This document shows positions 43,191 to 55,860 of a stretch of DNA of 64,000 bases, piece after piece. Both the position numbers and the translations under genes were made by a program. Each line of letters begins with the position of its first letter. Within the stretch, counting starts at the first letter, position 1. The notes beneath the pieces were generated by a model that had not been told where the DNA came from, did not search any database, and was given only the letters and a program-made list of their open reading frames with translations. The stretch lies in the NCBI GenBank assembly GCA_037389465.1, contig JAZARR010000189.1, forward strand, positions 1 to 64,000, written 5' to 3'. The DNA comes from Baylisascaris procyonis (lineage: Eukaryota > Nematoda > Chromadorea > Rhabditida > Ascarididae).

Positions 43191-44690
43191 TAATTCTAAG
43201 CCTAAGCCTAAGCTTATGCTTAACCCCAAGCTTAAGCCTATCCCTAAGCCTAAGCCTAAGCCTAAGCCTAAGCCTAAGCCTAAGCCTAAGCCTAAGCCTA
43301 AGCCTAAGCCTAAGCCTAAGCCTAAGCCTAAGCCTAAGCCTAAGCCTAAGCCTAAGCCTAAGCCTAAGCCTAAGCCTAAGCCTAAGCCTAAGCCTAAGCC
43401 TAACCTAAGCCTAAGCCTAAGCCTAAGCCTAAGCCTTAGCCGAAGCCTAAGCCCTAAGCCTAAGAATAAACCTAAGCCTAAGCCTAAGCCTAAGCCTAAG
43501 CCTAAGCCTAAGCCTAAGCCTAAGCCTAAGCCTAAGCCTAAGCCTAAGCCTAAGCCTAAGCCTAAGCCTAAGCTAAGCCTAAGCCTAAGCCTAAGCCTAA
43601 GCCTAAGCCTAAGCCTAAGCCTAAGCCTAAGCCTAAGCCTAAGCCTAAGCCTAAGCCTAAGCCTAAGCCTAAGCCTAAGCCTAAGCCTAAGCCTAAGCCT
43701 AAGCCTAAGCCTAAGCCTAAGCCTAAGCCTAAGCCTAAGCCTAAGCCTAAGCCTAAGCCTAAGCCTAAGCCTAAGCCTAAGCCTAAGCCTAAGCCTAAGC
43801 CTAAGCCTAAGCCTAAGCCTAAGCCTAAGCCTAAGCCTAAGCCTAAGCCTAAGCCTAAGCCTAAGCCTAAGCCTAAGCCTAAGCCTAAGCCTAAGCCTAA
43901 GCCTAAGCCTAAGCCTAAGCCTAAGCCTAAGCCTAAGCCTAAGCCTAAGCCTAAGCCTAAGCCTAAGCCTAAGCCTAAGCCTAAGCCTAAGCCTAAACCT
44001 AAGCCTAAGCCTAAGTCTCAAACCTAAGCCTAAGCCTAAGCCTAATTAAGCCTAAGCCTGAGCGTAAGCCTAAGCCTAAGCCTAAGCCTAAGCCTAAGCC
44101 TAAGCCTAAGCCTAAGCCTAAGCCTAAGCCTAAGCCTAAGCCTAAGCCTAAGCCTAAGCCTAAGCCTAAGCCTAAGCCTAAGCCTAAGCCTAAGCCTAAG
44201 CCTAAGCCTAAGCCTAAGCCTAAGCCTAAGCCTAAGCCTAAGCCTAAGCCTAAGCCTAAGCCTAAGCCTAAGCCTAAGCCTAAGCCTAAGCCTAAGCCTA
44301 AGCCTAAGCCTAAGCCTAAGCCTAAGCCTAAGCCTAAGCCTAAGCCTAAGCCTAAGCCTAAGCCTAAGCCTAAGCCTAAGCCTAAGCCTAAGCCTAAGCC
44401 TAAGCCTAAGCCTAAGCCTAAGCCTAAGCCTAAGCCTAAGCCTAAGCCTAAGCCTAAGCCTAAGCCTAAGCCTAAGCCTAAACCTAAGCCTAAGCCTAAG
44501 TCTCAAACCTAAGCCTAAGCCTAAGCCTAACCTTAAGCCTTGGCCTGAGCGTAAGCCTAAGCCTAAGCCTAAGCCTAAGCCTAAGCCTAATCCTAAGCCT
44601 AGGCCTAAGCGTAAGCCTAATTCTAAGCCTAAGCCTAAGCTTATGCTTAACCCCAAGCTTAAGCCTATCCCTAAGCCTAAGCCTAAGCCT
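43190..44690 (-). repeat. Higher-order module copies
   Basis: TAATTCTAAG and CTTATGCTTAACCCC (43192-43245), TTAGCCGAAG with AAGAATAAACC (43436-43471), GTCTCAAACC (44013), a partial CCTGAGCG (44057), then a full ordered copy: GTCTCAAACC (44500), CTTGGCCTGAGCG (44539), AGGCCTAAGCGTAAG (44599), CTTATGCTTAACCCC (44639) and CCTATCCC. Confidence 0.85.
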
Positions 44691-47600
44691 AAGCCTAAGC
44701 CTAAGCCTAAGCCTAAGCCTAAGCCTAAGCCTAAGCCTAAGCCTAAGCCTAAGCCTAAGCCTAAGCCTAAGCCTAAGCCTAAGCCTAAGCCTAAGCCTAA
44801 GCCTAAGCCTAAGCCTAAGCCTAAGCCTAAGCCTAAGCCTAAGCCTAAGCCTAAGCCTAAACCTAAGCCTAAGCCTAAGCAAGCCTAAGCCTAAGCCTAA
44901 GCCTAAGCCTAAGCCTAAGCCTAAGCCTAAGCCTAAGCCTAAGCCTAAGCCTAAGCCTAAGCCTAAGCCTAAAGCTAACCCCTAAGCCTAAGCCTAAGCC
45001 TAAGCCTAAGCCTAAGCCTAAGCCTAAGCCTAAGCCTAAGCCTAAGCCTAAGCCTAAGCCTAAGCCTAAGCCTAAGCCTAAGCCTAAGCCTAAGCCTAAG
45101 CCTAAGCCTAAGCCTAAGCCTAAGCCTAAGCCTAAGCCTAAGCCTAAGCCTAAGCCTAAGCCTAAGCCTAAGCCTAAGCCTAAGCCTAAGCCTAAGCCTA
45201 AGCCTAAGCCTAAGCCTAAGCCTAAGCCTAAGCCTAAGCCTAAGCCTAACCTAAGCCTAAGCCTAAGCCTAAGCCTAAGCCTAAGCCTAAGCCTTAGCCG
45301 AAGCCTAAGCCTAAGCCTAAGCCTAAACCTAAGCCTAAGCCTAAGCCTAAGCCTAAGCCTAAGCCTAAGCCTAAGCCTAAGCCTAAGCCTAAGCCTAAGC
45401 CTAAGCCTAAGCCTAAGCCTAAGCCTAAGCCTAAGCCTAAGCCTAAGCCTAAGCCTAAGCCTAAGCCTAAGCCTAAGCCTAAGCCTAAGCCTAAGCCTAA
45501 GCCTAAGCCTAAGCCTAAGCCTAAGCCTAAGCCTAAGCCTAAGCCTAAGCCTAAGCCTAAGCCTAAGCCTAAGCCTAAGCCTAAGCCTAAGCCTAAGCCT
45601 AAGCCTAAGCCTAAGCCTAAGCCTAAGCCTAAGCCTAAGCCTAAGCCTAAGCCTAAGCCTAAGCCTAAGCCTAAACCTAAGCCTAAGCCTAAGCCTAAGC
45701 CTAAGCCTAAGCCTAAGCCTAAGCCTAAGCCTAAGCCTAAGCCTAAGCCTAAGCCTAAGCCTAAGCCTAAGCCTAAGCCTAAGCCTAAGCCTAAGCCTAA
45801 GCCTAAGCCTAAGCCTAAGCCTAAGCCTAAGCCTAAGCCTAAGCCTCAAACCTAAGCCTAAGCCTAAGCCTAAGCCTAAGCCAACCCCAAGCCTAAGCCT
45901 AAGCCTAAGCCTAAGCCTAAGCCTAAGCCTAAGCCTAAGCCTAAGCCTAAGCCTAAGCCTAAGCCTAAGCCTAAGCCTAAGCCTAAGCCTAACCCCAAGC
46001 CTAAGCCTAAGCCTAAGCCTAAGCCTAAGCCTAAGCCTAAGCCTAAGCCTAAGCCTAAGCCTAAGCCTAAGCCTAAGCCTAAGCCTAAGCCTAAGCCTAA
46101 GCCTAAGCCTAAGCCTAAGCCTAAGCCTAAGCCTAACCTAAGCCTAAGCTAAGCCTAAGCCTAAGCCTAAGCCTAAGCCTAAGCCTAAGCCTAAGCCTAA
46201 GCCTAAGCCTAAGCCTAAACCTAAGCCTAAGCCTAAGCCTAAGCCTAAGCCTAAGCCTAAGCCTAAGCCTAAGCCTAAGCCTAAGCCTAAGCCTAAGCCT
46301 AAGCCTAAGCCTAAGCCTAAGCCTAAGCCTAAGCCTAAGCCTAAGCCTAAGCCTAAGCCTAAGCCTAAGCCTAAGCCTAAGCCTAAGCCTAAGCCTAAGC
46401 CTAAGCCTAAGCCTAAGCCTAAGCCTAAGCCTAAGCCTAAGCCTAAGCCTAAGCCTAAGCCTAAGCCTAAGCCTAAGCCTAAGCCTAAGCCTAAGCCTAA
46501 GCCTAAGCCTAAGCCTAAGCCTAAGCCTAAGCCTAAGCCTAAGCCTAAGCCTAAGCCTAAGCCTAAGCCTAAGCCTAAGCCTAAGCCTAAGCCTAAGCCT
46601 AAGCCTAAGCCTAAGCCTAAGCCTAAGCCTAAGCCTAAGCCTAAGCCTAACCTAAGCCTAAGCCTAAGCCTAAGCCTAAGCCTAAGCCTAAGCCTAAGCC
46701 TAAGCCTAAGCCTAAGCCTAAGCCTAAGCCTAAGCCTAAGCCTAAGCCTAAGCCTAAGCCTAAGCCTAAGCCTAAGCCTAAGCCTAAGCCTAAGCCTAAG
46801 CCTAAGCCTAAGCCTAAGCCTAAGCCTAAGCCGAAGCCTAAGCCTAAGCCTAAGCCTAAGCCTAAGCCTAAGCCTAAGCCTAAGCCTAAGCAATAAGCCT
46901 AAGCCTAAGCCTAAGCCTAAGCCTAAGCCTATGCCTAAGCATAAGCCTAAGCCTAAGCCTAAGCCTAAGCCTAAGCCTAAGCCTAAGCCTAAGCCTAAGC
47001 CTAAGCCTAAGCCTAAGCCTAAGCCTAAGCCTAAGCCTAAGCCTAAGCCTAAGCCTAAGCCTAAGCCTAAGCCTAAGCCTAAGCCTAAGCCTAAGCCTAA
47101 GCCTAAGCCTAAGCCTAAGCCTAAGCCTAAGCCTAAGCCTAAGCCTAAGCCTAAGCCTAAGCCTAAGCCTAAGCCTAAGCCTAAGCCTAAGCCTAAGCCT
47201 AAGCCTAAGCCTAAGCCTAAGCCTAAGCCTAAGCCTAAGCCTAAGCCTAAGCCTAAGCCTAAGCCTAAGCCTAAGCCTAAGCCTAAGCCTAAGCCTAAGC
47301 CTAAGCCTAAGCCTAAGCCTAAGCCTAAACCTAAGCCTAAGCCTAAGCCTAAGCCTAAGCCTAAGCCTAAGCCTAAGCCTAAGCCTAAGCCTAAGCCTAA
47401 GCCTAAGCCTAAGCCTAAGCCTAAGCCTAAGCCTAAGCCTAAGCCTAACCCTAAGCCTAAGCCTAAGCCTAAGCCTAAGCCTAAGCCTAAGCCTAAGCCT
47501 AAGCCTAAGCCTAAGCCTAAGCCTAAGCCTAAGCCTAAGCCTAAGCCTAAGCCTAAGCCTAAGCCTAACCCTAAGCCTAAGCCTAAGCCTAAGCCTAAGC

Positions 47601-48205
47601 CTAAGCCTAAGCCTAAGCCTAAGCCTAAGCCTAAGCCTAAGCCTAAGCCTAAGCCTAAGCCTAAGCCTAAGCCTAAGCCTAAGCCTAAGCCTAAGCCTAA
47701 GCCTAAGCCTAAGCCTAAGCCTAAGCCTAAGCCTAAGCCTAAGCCTAAGCCTAAGCCTAAGCCTAAGCCTAAGCCTAAGCCTAAGCCTAAGCCTAAGCCT
47801 AAGCCTAAGCCTAAGCCTAAGCCTAAGCCTAAGCCTAAGCCTAAGCCTAAGCCTAAGCCTAAGCCTAAGCCTAAGCCTAAGCCTAAGCCTAAGCCTAAGC
47901 CTAAGCCTAAGCCTAAGCCTAAGCCTAAGCCTAAGCCTAAGCCTAAGCCTAAGCCTAAGCCTAAGCCTAAGCCTAAGCCTAAGCCTAAGCCTAAGCCTAA
48001 GCCTAAGCCTAAGCCTAAGCCTAAGCCTAAGCCTAAGCCTAAGCCTAAGCCTAAGCCTAAGCCTAAGCCTAAGCCTAAGCCTAAGCCTAACCTAAGCCTA
48101 AGCCTAAGCCTAAGCCTAAGCCTAAGCCTAAGCCTAAGCCTAAGCCTAAGCCCAAGCCTAAGCCTAAGCCTAAGCCTAAGCCTAAGCCTAAGCCTAAGCC
48201 TAAGC
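44690..48205 (-). repeat. Long homogeneous telomeric run
   Basis: About 3.5 kb of near-perfect GCCTAA. Exceptions: AAGCAAG slips (44880, 46890), AAAGCTAACCCC (44971), a TTAGCCGAAG (45293), CTCAAACC (45845), CCAACCCC (45881) and single CCTAACCTAAG slips. Confidence 0.9.
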
Positions 48206-49010
48206 CTAGGCCTAAGCGTAAGCCTAATTCTAAGCCTAAGCCTAAGCTTATGCTTAACCCCAAGCTTAAGCCTATCCCTAAGCCTAAGCCTAAGCCTAAC
48301 CTAACCTAAGCCTAAGCCTAAGCCTAAGCCTAAGCCTAAGCCTAAGCCTAAGCCTAAGCCTAAGCCTAAGCCTAAGCCTAAGCCTAAGCCTAAGCCTAAG
48401 CCTAAGCCTAAGCCTAAGCCTAAGCCTAAGCCTAAGCCTAAGCCTAAGCCTAAGCCTAAGCCTAAGCCTAAGCCTAAGCCTAAGCCTAAGCCTAAGCCTT
48501 AGCCGAAGCCTAAGCCTAAGCCTAAGAATAAACCTAAGCCTAAGCCTAAGCCTAAGCCTAAGCCTAAGCCTAAGCCTAAGCCTAAGCCTAAGCCTAAGCC
48601 TAAGCCTAAGCCTAAGCCTAAACCTAAGCCTAAGCCTAAGCCTAACCTTAAGCCTAAGCCTAAGCCTAAGCCTAAGCCTAAGCCTAAGCCTAAGCCTAAG
48701 CCTAAGCCTAACCTAAGCCTAAGCCTAAGCCTAAGCCTAATTCTAAGCCTAAGCCTAAGCTTATGCTCAACCCCAAGCTTAAGCCTATCCCTAAGCCTAA
48801 GCCTAAGCCTAAGCGTAAGCCTAAGCCTAGGCCTAAGCGTAAGCCTAATTCTAAGCCTAAGCCTAAGCTTATGCTCAACCCCAAGCTTAAGCCTATCCCT
48901 AAGCCTAAGCCTAAGCCTAAGCGTAAGCCTAAGCCTAGGCCTAAGCTTAAGCCTAATTCTAAGCCTAAGCCTAAGCTTATGCTTAACCCCAAGCTTAAGC
49001 CTATCCCTAA
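48205..49010 (-). repeat. Variant cluster with three tandem 108-bp units
   Basis: One module ends at about 48279 and TTAGCCGAAG / AAGAATAAACC lie at 48499-48535. Then three copies of the TTATGCTYAACCCC core start at 48761, 48869 and 48977. Each spacing is exactly 108 bases, 18 hexamers with no register loss, and each core is preceded by TAATTCTAAG. This is a small higher-order repeat array within the telomeric array. Confidence 0.9.
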
Positions 49011-51580
49011 GCCTAAGCCTAAGCCTAAGCCTAAGCCTAAGCCTAAGCCTAAGCCTAAGCCTAAGCCTAAGCCTAAGCCTAAGCCTAAGCCTAAGCCTAA
49101 GCCTAAGCCTAAGCCTAAGCCTAAGCCTAAGCAATAAGCCTAAGCCTAAGCCTAAGCCTAAGCCTAAGCCTAAGCCTAAGCCTAAGCCTAAGCCTAAGCC
49201 TAAGCCTAAGCCTAAGCCTAAGTCTAAGCCTAAGCCTAAGCCTAAGCCTAAGCCTAAGCCTAAGCCTAAGCCTAAGCCTAAGCCTAAGCCTAAGCCTAAG
49301 CCTAAGCCTAAGCCTAAGCCTAAGCCTAAGCCTAAGCCTAAGCCTAAGCCTAAGCCTAAGCCTAAGCCTAAGCCTAAGCCTAAGCCTAAGCCTAAGCCTA
49401 AGCCTAAGCCTAAGCCTAAGCCTAAGCCTAAGCCTAAGCCTAAGCCTAAGCCTAAGCCTAAGCCTAAGCCTAAGCCTAAGCCTAAGCCTAAGCCTAAGCC
49501 TAAGCCTAAGCCTAAGCCTAAGCCTAAGCCTAAGCCTAAGCCTAAGCCTAACCTAAGCCTAAGCCTAAGCCTAAGCCTAAGCCTAAGCCTAAGCCTAAGC
49601 CTAAGCCTAAGCCTAAGCCTAAGCCTAAGCCTAAGCCTAAACCTAAGCCTAAGCCTAAGCCTAAGCCTAAGCCTAAGCCTAAGCCTAAGCCTAACCCTAA
49701 GCCTAAGCCTAACTAAGCCTAAGCCTAAGCCTAAGCCTAAGCCTAAGCCTAAGCCTAAGCCTAAGCCTAAGCCTAAGCCTAAGCCTAAGCCTAAGCCTAA
49801 GCCTAAGCCTAAGCCTAAGCCTAAGCCTAACCTAAGCCTAAGCCTAAGCCTAAGCCTAAGCCTAAGCCTAAGCCTAAGCCTAAGCCTAAGCCTAAGCCTA
49901 AGCCTAAGCCTAAGCCTAAGCCTAAGCCTAAGCCTAAGCCTAAGCCTAAGCCTAAGCCTAAGCCTAAGCCTAAGCCTAAGCCTAAGCCTAAGCCTAAGCC
50001 TAAGCCTAAGCCTAAGCCTAAGCCTAAGCCTAAGCCTAAGCCTAAGCCTAAGCCTAAGCCTAAGCCTAAGCCTAAGCCTAAGCCTAAGCCTAAGCCTAAG
50101 CCTAAGCCTAAGCCTAACCTAAGCCTAAGCCTAAGCCTAAGCCTAAGCCTAAGCCTAAGCCTAAGCCTAAGCCTAAGCCTAAGCCTAAGCCTAAGCCTAA
50201 GCCTAAGCCTAAGCCTAAGCCTAAGCCTAAGCCCTAAGCCTAAACCTAAGCCTAAGCCTAAGCCTAAGCCTAAGCCTAAGCCTAAGCCTAACCCTAACCC
50301 TAAGCCTAAGCCTAAGCCTAAGCCTAAGCCTAAGCCTAAGCCTAAGCCTAAGCCTAAGCCTAAGCCTAAGCCTAAGAATAAACCTAAGCCTAAGCCTAAG
50401 CCTAAGCCTAAGCCTAAGCCTAAGCCTAAGCCTAAGCCTAAGCCTAAGCCTACCTAAGCCTAAGCCTAAGCCTAAGCCTAAGCCTAAGCCTAAGCCTAAG
50501 CCTAAGCCTAAGCCTAAGCCTAAGCCTAAGCCTAAGCCTAAGCCTAAGCCTAAGCCTAAGCCTAAGCCTAAACCTAAGCCTAAGCCTAACTAAACCTAAG
50601 CCTAAGCCTAAGCCTAACCAAGCCTAAGCCTAAGCCTAAGCCTAAGCCTAAGCCTAAGCCTAAGCCTAAGCCTAAGCCTAAGCCTAAGCCTAAGCCTAAG
50701 CCTAAGCCTAAGCCTAAGCCTAAGCCTAAGCCTAAGCCTAAGCCCCCTAAGCCTAAGCCTAAGCCTAAGCCTAAGCCTAAGCCTAAGCCTAAGCCTAAGC
50801 CTAAGCCTAAGCCTAAGCCTAAGCCTAAGCCTAAGCCTAAGCCTAAGCCTAAGAATAAACCTAAGCCTAAGCCTAAGCCTAAGCCTAAGCCTAAGCCTAA
50901 GCCTAAGAATAAGCCTAAGCCTAAGCCTAAGCCTAAGCCTAAGCCTAACCCTAAGCCTAAGCCTAAGCCTAACCCTAAGCCTAAGCCTAAGCCGTAAGCC
51001 TAAGCCTAAGCCTAAGCCTAAGCCTAAGCCTAAGCCTAAGCCCTAAGCCTAAGCCTAAGCCTAAGCCTAAGCCTAACCCTAAGCCTAAGCCTAAGCCCCT
51101 AAGCCTAAGCCTAAGCCTAAGCCTAAGCCTAAGCCTAAGCCTAAGCCTAAGCCTAAGCCTAAGCCTAAGCCTAGCCTAAGCCTAAGCCTAAGCCTAAGCC
51201 TAAGCCTAAGCCTAAGCCTAAGCCTAAGCCTAAGCCTAAGCCTAAGCCTAAGCCTAAGCCTAAGCCTAAGCCTAAGCCTAAGCCTAAGCCCAAGCCTAAG
51301 CCTAAGCCTAAGCCTAAGCCTAAGCCTAAGCCTAAGCCTAAGCCTAAGCCTAAGCCTAAGCCTAAGCCTAAGCCTTAAGCCTAAGCCTAAGCCTAAGCCT
51401 AAGCCTAAGCCTAAGCCTAAGCCTAAGCCTAAGCCTAAGCCTAAGCCTAAGCCTAAGCCTAAGCCTAAGCCTAAGCCTAAGCCTAAGCCTAAGCCTAAGC
51501 CTAAGCCTAAGCCAAAAGCCTAAGCCTAACCCTAAGCCTAAGCCTAAGCCTAAGCCTAAGCCTAAGCCTAGGCCTAAGCC
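49010..51580 (-). repeat. Mixed telomeric run with frequent register slips
   Basis: Mostly canonical hexamers, but with many CCTAACCTAAG, CCTAACTAAG and CCCCTAAG slips between about 49550 and 51200. AAGAATAAACC occurs at 50373 and 50850. No complete higher-order module is seen. Confidence 0.85.
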
Positions 51581-54500
51581 TAAGCCTAAGCCTAAGCCTA
51601 AGCCTAAGCCTAAGCTTAACCCCAAGCCTAAGCCTATCCCTAAGCCTAAGCCTAAGCCTAAGCCTAAGCCTAAGCCTAAGCCTAAGCCTAAGCCTAAGCC
51701 TAAGCCTAAGCCTAAGCCTAAGCCTAAACCTAAGCCTAAGCCTAAGCCTAAGCCTAAGCCTAAGCCTAAGCCTAAGCCTAAGCCTAAGCCTAAGCCTAAG
51801 CCTAAGCCTAAGCCTAAGCCTAAGCCTAAGCCTAAGCCTAAGCCTAAGCCTAAGCCTAAGCCTAAGCCTAAGCCTAAGCCTAAGCCTAAGCCTAAGCCTA
51901 AGCCTAAGCCTAAGCCTAAGCCTAAGCCTAAGCCTAAGCCTAAGCCTAAGCCTAAGCCTAAGCCTAAGCCTAAGCCTAAGCCTAAGCCTAAGCCTAAGCC
52001 TAAGCCTAAGCCTAAGCCTAAGCCTAAGCCTAAGCCTAAGCCTAAGCCTAAGCCTAAGCCTAAGCCTAAGCCTAAACCTAAGCCTAAGCCTAAGCCTAAG
52101 CCTAAGCCTAAGCCTAAGCCTAAGCCTAAGCCTAAGCCTAAGCCTAAGCCTAAGCCTAAGCCTAAGCCTAAGCCTAAGCCTAAGCCTAAGCCTAAGCCTA
52201 AGCCTAAGCCTAAGCCTAAGCCTAAGCCTAAGCCTAAGAATAAGCCTAAGCCTAAGCCTAAGCCTAAGCCTAAGCCTAAGCCTAAGCCTAAGCCTAAGCC
52301 TAAGCCTAAGCCCATGCCTAAGCCTAAGCCTAAGCCTAAGCCTAAGCCTAAGCCTTAGCCTAAGCCTAAGCCTAAGCCTAAGAATAAACCTAAGCCTAAG
52401 CCTAAGCCTAAGCCTAAGCCTAAGCCTAAGCCTAAGCCTAACCTAAGCCTAAGCCCTAAGCCTAAGCCTAAGCCTAAGCCTAAGCCTAAGCCTAAGCCTA
52501 AGCCTAAGCCTAAGCCTAAGCCTAAGCCTAAGCCTAAGCCTAAGCCTAAGCCTAAGCCTAAGCCTAAGCCTAAGCCTAAGCCTAAGCCTAAGCCTAAGCC
52601 TAAGCCTAAGCCTAAGCCTAAGCCTAAGCCTAAGCCTAAGCCTAAGCCTAAGCCTAACCCTAACCCCTAAGCCTAACCTAAGCCTAAGCCTAAGCCTAAG
52701 CCTAAGCCTAAGCCTAAGCCTAAGCCTAAGCCTAAGCCTAAGCTAAACCCCAAGCCTAAGCCTATCCCTAAGCCTAAGCCTAAGCCTAAGCCTAAGCCTA
52801 AGCCTAAGCCTAAGCCTAAGCCTAAGCCTAAGCCTAAGCCTAAGCCTAAGCCTAAGCCTTAGCCGAAGCCTAAGCCTAAGCCTAAGAATAAACCTAAGCC
52901 TAAGCCTAAGCCTAAGCCTAAGCCTAAGCCTAAGCCTAAGCCTAAGCCTAAGCCTAAGCCTAAGCCTAAGCCTAAGCCTAAGCCTAAGCCTAAGCCTAAG
53001 CCTAAGAATAAAGCTAAGCCTAAGCCTAAGCCTAAGCCTAAGCCTAAGCCTAAGCCTAAGCCTAAGCCTAAGCCTAAGCCTAAGCCTAAGCCTAAGCCTA
53101 AGCCTAAACCTAAGCCTAAGCCTAAGCCTAAGCCTAAGCCTAAGCCTAAGCCTAAGCCTAAGCCTAAGCCTAAGCCTAAGCCTAAGCCTAAGCCTAAGCC
53201 TAAGCCTAAGCCTAAGCCTAAGCCTAAGCCTAAGCCTAACCCTAAGCCTAAGCCTATCCCTAAGCCTAAGCCTAAGCCTAAGCCTAACCCTAAGCCTAAG
53301 CCTAAGCCTAAGCCTAAGCCTAAGCCTAAGCCTAAGCCTAAGCCTAAGCCTAAGCCTAAGCCTAAGCCTAAGCCTAAGCCTAAGCCTAAGCCTAAGCCTA
53401 AGCCTAAGCCTAAGCCTAAGCCTAAGCCTATAAGCCTAAGCCTAAGCCTAAGCCTAAGCCTAAGCCTAAGCCTAAGCCTAAGCCTAAGCCTAAGCCTAAG
53501 CCTAAGCCTAAGCCTAAGCCTAAGCCTAAGCCTAAGCCTAAGCCTAAGCCTAAGCCTAAGCCTAAGCCTAAGCCTAAGCCTAAGCGCCTAAGCCTAAGCC
53601 TAAGCCTAAGCCTAAACCTAAGCCTAAGCCTAAGCCTAAGCCTTAAGCCTAAGCCTAAGCCTAAGCCTAAGCCTAAGCCTAAGCCTAAGCCTAAGCCTAA
53701 GCCTAAGCCTAAGCCTAAGCCTAAGCCTAAGCCTAAGCCTAAGCCTAAGCCTAAGCCTAAGCCTAAGCCTAAGCCTAAGCCTAAGCCTAAGCCTAAGCCT
53801 AAGCCTAAGCCTAACCCCTAAGCCTAAGCCTAAGCCTAAGCCTAAGCCTAAGCCTAAGCCTAACCCCTAAGCCTAAGCCTAAGCCTAAGCCTAAGCCTAA
53901 GCCTAAGCCTAAGCCTAAGCCTAAGCCTAAGCCTAAGCCTAAGCCTAAGCCTAAGCCTTAGCCTAAAGCCTAAGCCTAAGCCTAAGAATAAACCTAAGCC
54001 TAAGCCTAAGCCTAAGCCTAAGCCTAAGCCTAAGCCTAAGCCTAAGCCTAAGCCTAAGCCTAAGCCTAAGCCTAAGCCTAAGCCTAAGCCTAAGCCTAAG
54101 CCTAAGCCTAAGCCTAAGCCTAAGCCTAAGCCTAAGCCTAAGCCTAAGCCTAAGCCTAAGCCTAAGCCTAAGCCTAAGCCTAAGCCTAAGCCTAAGCCTA
54201 AGCCTAAGCCTAAGCCTAAGCCTAAGCCTAAGCCTAAGCCTAAACCCCCTAAGCCTAAGCCTAAGCCTAAGCCTAAGCCTAAGCCTAAGCCTAAGCCTAA
54301 GCCTAAGCCTAAGCCTAAGCCTAAGCCTAAGCCTAAGCCTAAGCCTAAGCCTAACCCCAAGCCTAAGCCTAAGCCTAAGCCTAAGCCTAAGCCTAAGCCT
54401 AAGCCTAAGCCTAAGCCTAAGCCTAAGCCTAAGCCTAAGCCTAAGCCTAAGCCTAAGCCTAAGCCTAAGCCTAAGCCTAAGCCTAATCCTAAGCCTAAGC

Positions 54501-54895
54501 CTAAGCCTAAGCCTAAGCCTAAGCCTAAGCCTAAGCCTAAGCCTAAGCCTAAGCCTAAGCCTAAGCCTAAGCCTAAGCCTAAGCCTAAGCCTAAGCCTAA
54601 GCCTAAGCCTAAGCCTAAGCCTAAGCCTAAACCTAAGCCTAAGCCTAAGCCTAAGCCTAAGCCTAAGCCTAAGCCTAAGCCTAAGCCTAAGCCTAAGCCT
54701 AAGCCTAAGCCTAAGCCTAAGCCTAAGCCTAAGCCTAAGCCTAAGCCTAAGCCTAAGCCTAAGCCTAAGCCTAAGCCTAAGCCTAAGCCTAAGCCTAAGC
54801 CTAAGCCTAAGCCTAAGCCTAAGCCTAGGCCTAAGCGTAAGCCTAATTCTAAGCCTAAGCCTAAGCCTATGCTTAACCCCAAGCCTATCCTAAGC
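51580..54895 (-). repeat. Telomeric run with scattered partial modules
   Basis: Partial cores at 51613 (CTTAACCCCAAGCC), 52742 (CTAAACCCCAAGCC) and 53242, TTAGCCGAAG with AAGAATAAACC at 52859-52892, AAGAATAAAGC at 53004, and an AGGCCTAAGCGTAAG-TAATTC-CCTATGCTTAACCCC module at 54825-54890. Confidence 0.85.
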
Positions 54896-55860
54896 CTAAG
54901 CCTAAGCCTAAGCCTAAGCCTAAGCCTAAGCCTAAGCCTAAGCCTAAGCCTAAGCCTAAGCCTAAGCCTAAGCCTAAGCCTAAGCCTAAGCCTAAGCCTA
55001 AGCCTAAGCCTAAGCCTAAGCCTAAGCCTAAGCCTAAGCCTAAGCCTAAGCCTAAGCCTAAGCCTAAGCCTAAGCCTAAGCCTAAGCCTAAGCCTAAGCC
55101 TAAGCCTAAGCCTAAGCCTAAGCCTAAGCCTAAGCCTAAGCCTAAGCCTAAGCCTAAGCCTAAGCCTAAGCCTAAGCCTAAGCCTAAGCCTAAGCCTAAG
55201 CCTAAGCCTAAGCCTAAGCCTAAGCCTAAGCCTAAGCCTAAGCCTAAGCCTAAGCCTAAGCCTAAGCCTAAGCCTAAGCCTAAGCCTAAAGCCTAAGCCT
55301 AAGCCTAAGCCTAAGCCTAAGCCTAAGCCTAAGCCTAAGCCTAAGCCTAAGCCTAAGCCTAAGCCTAAGCCTAAGCCTAAGCCTAAGCCTAAGCCTAAGC
55401 CTAAGCCTAAGCCTAAGCCTAAGCCTAAGCCTAAGCCTAAGCCTAAGCCTAAGCCTAAGCCTAAGCCTAAGCCTAAGCCTAAGCCTAAGCCTAAGCCTAA
55501 GCCTAAGCCTAAGCCTAAGCCTAAGCCTAAGCCTAAGCCTAAGCCTAAGCCTAAGCCTAAGCCTAAGCCTAAGCCTAAGCCTAAGCCTAAGCCTAAGCCT
55601 AAGCCTAAGCCTAAGCCTAAGCCTAAGCCTAAGCCTAAGCCTAAGCCTAAGCCTAAGCCTAAGCCTAAGCCTAAGCCTAAGCCTAAGCCTAAGCCTAAGC
55701 CTAAGCCTAAGCCTAAGCCTAAGCCTAAGCCTAAGCCTTAGCCTAAGCCTAAGCCTAAGCCTAAGCCTAAGCCTAAGCCTAAGCCTAAGCCTAAGCCTAA
55801 GCCTAAGCCTAAGCCTAAGCCTAAGCCTTAAGCCTAAGCCTAAGCCTAAGCCTAAGCCTA
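54895..55860 (-). repeat. Homogeneous telomeric run
   Basis: Nearly 1 kb of pure hexamers with one single-base insertion (AAAGCC at about 55288) and one TTAGCC near 55739. Confidence 0.9.
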
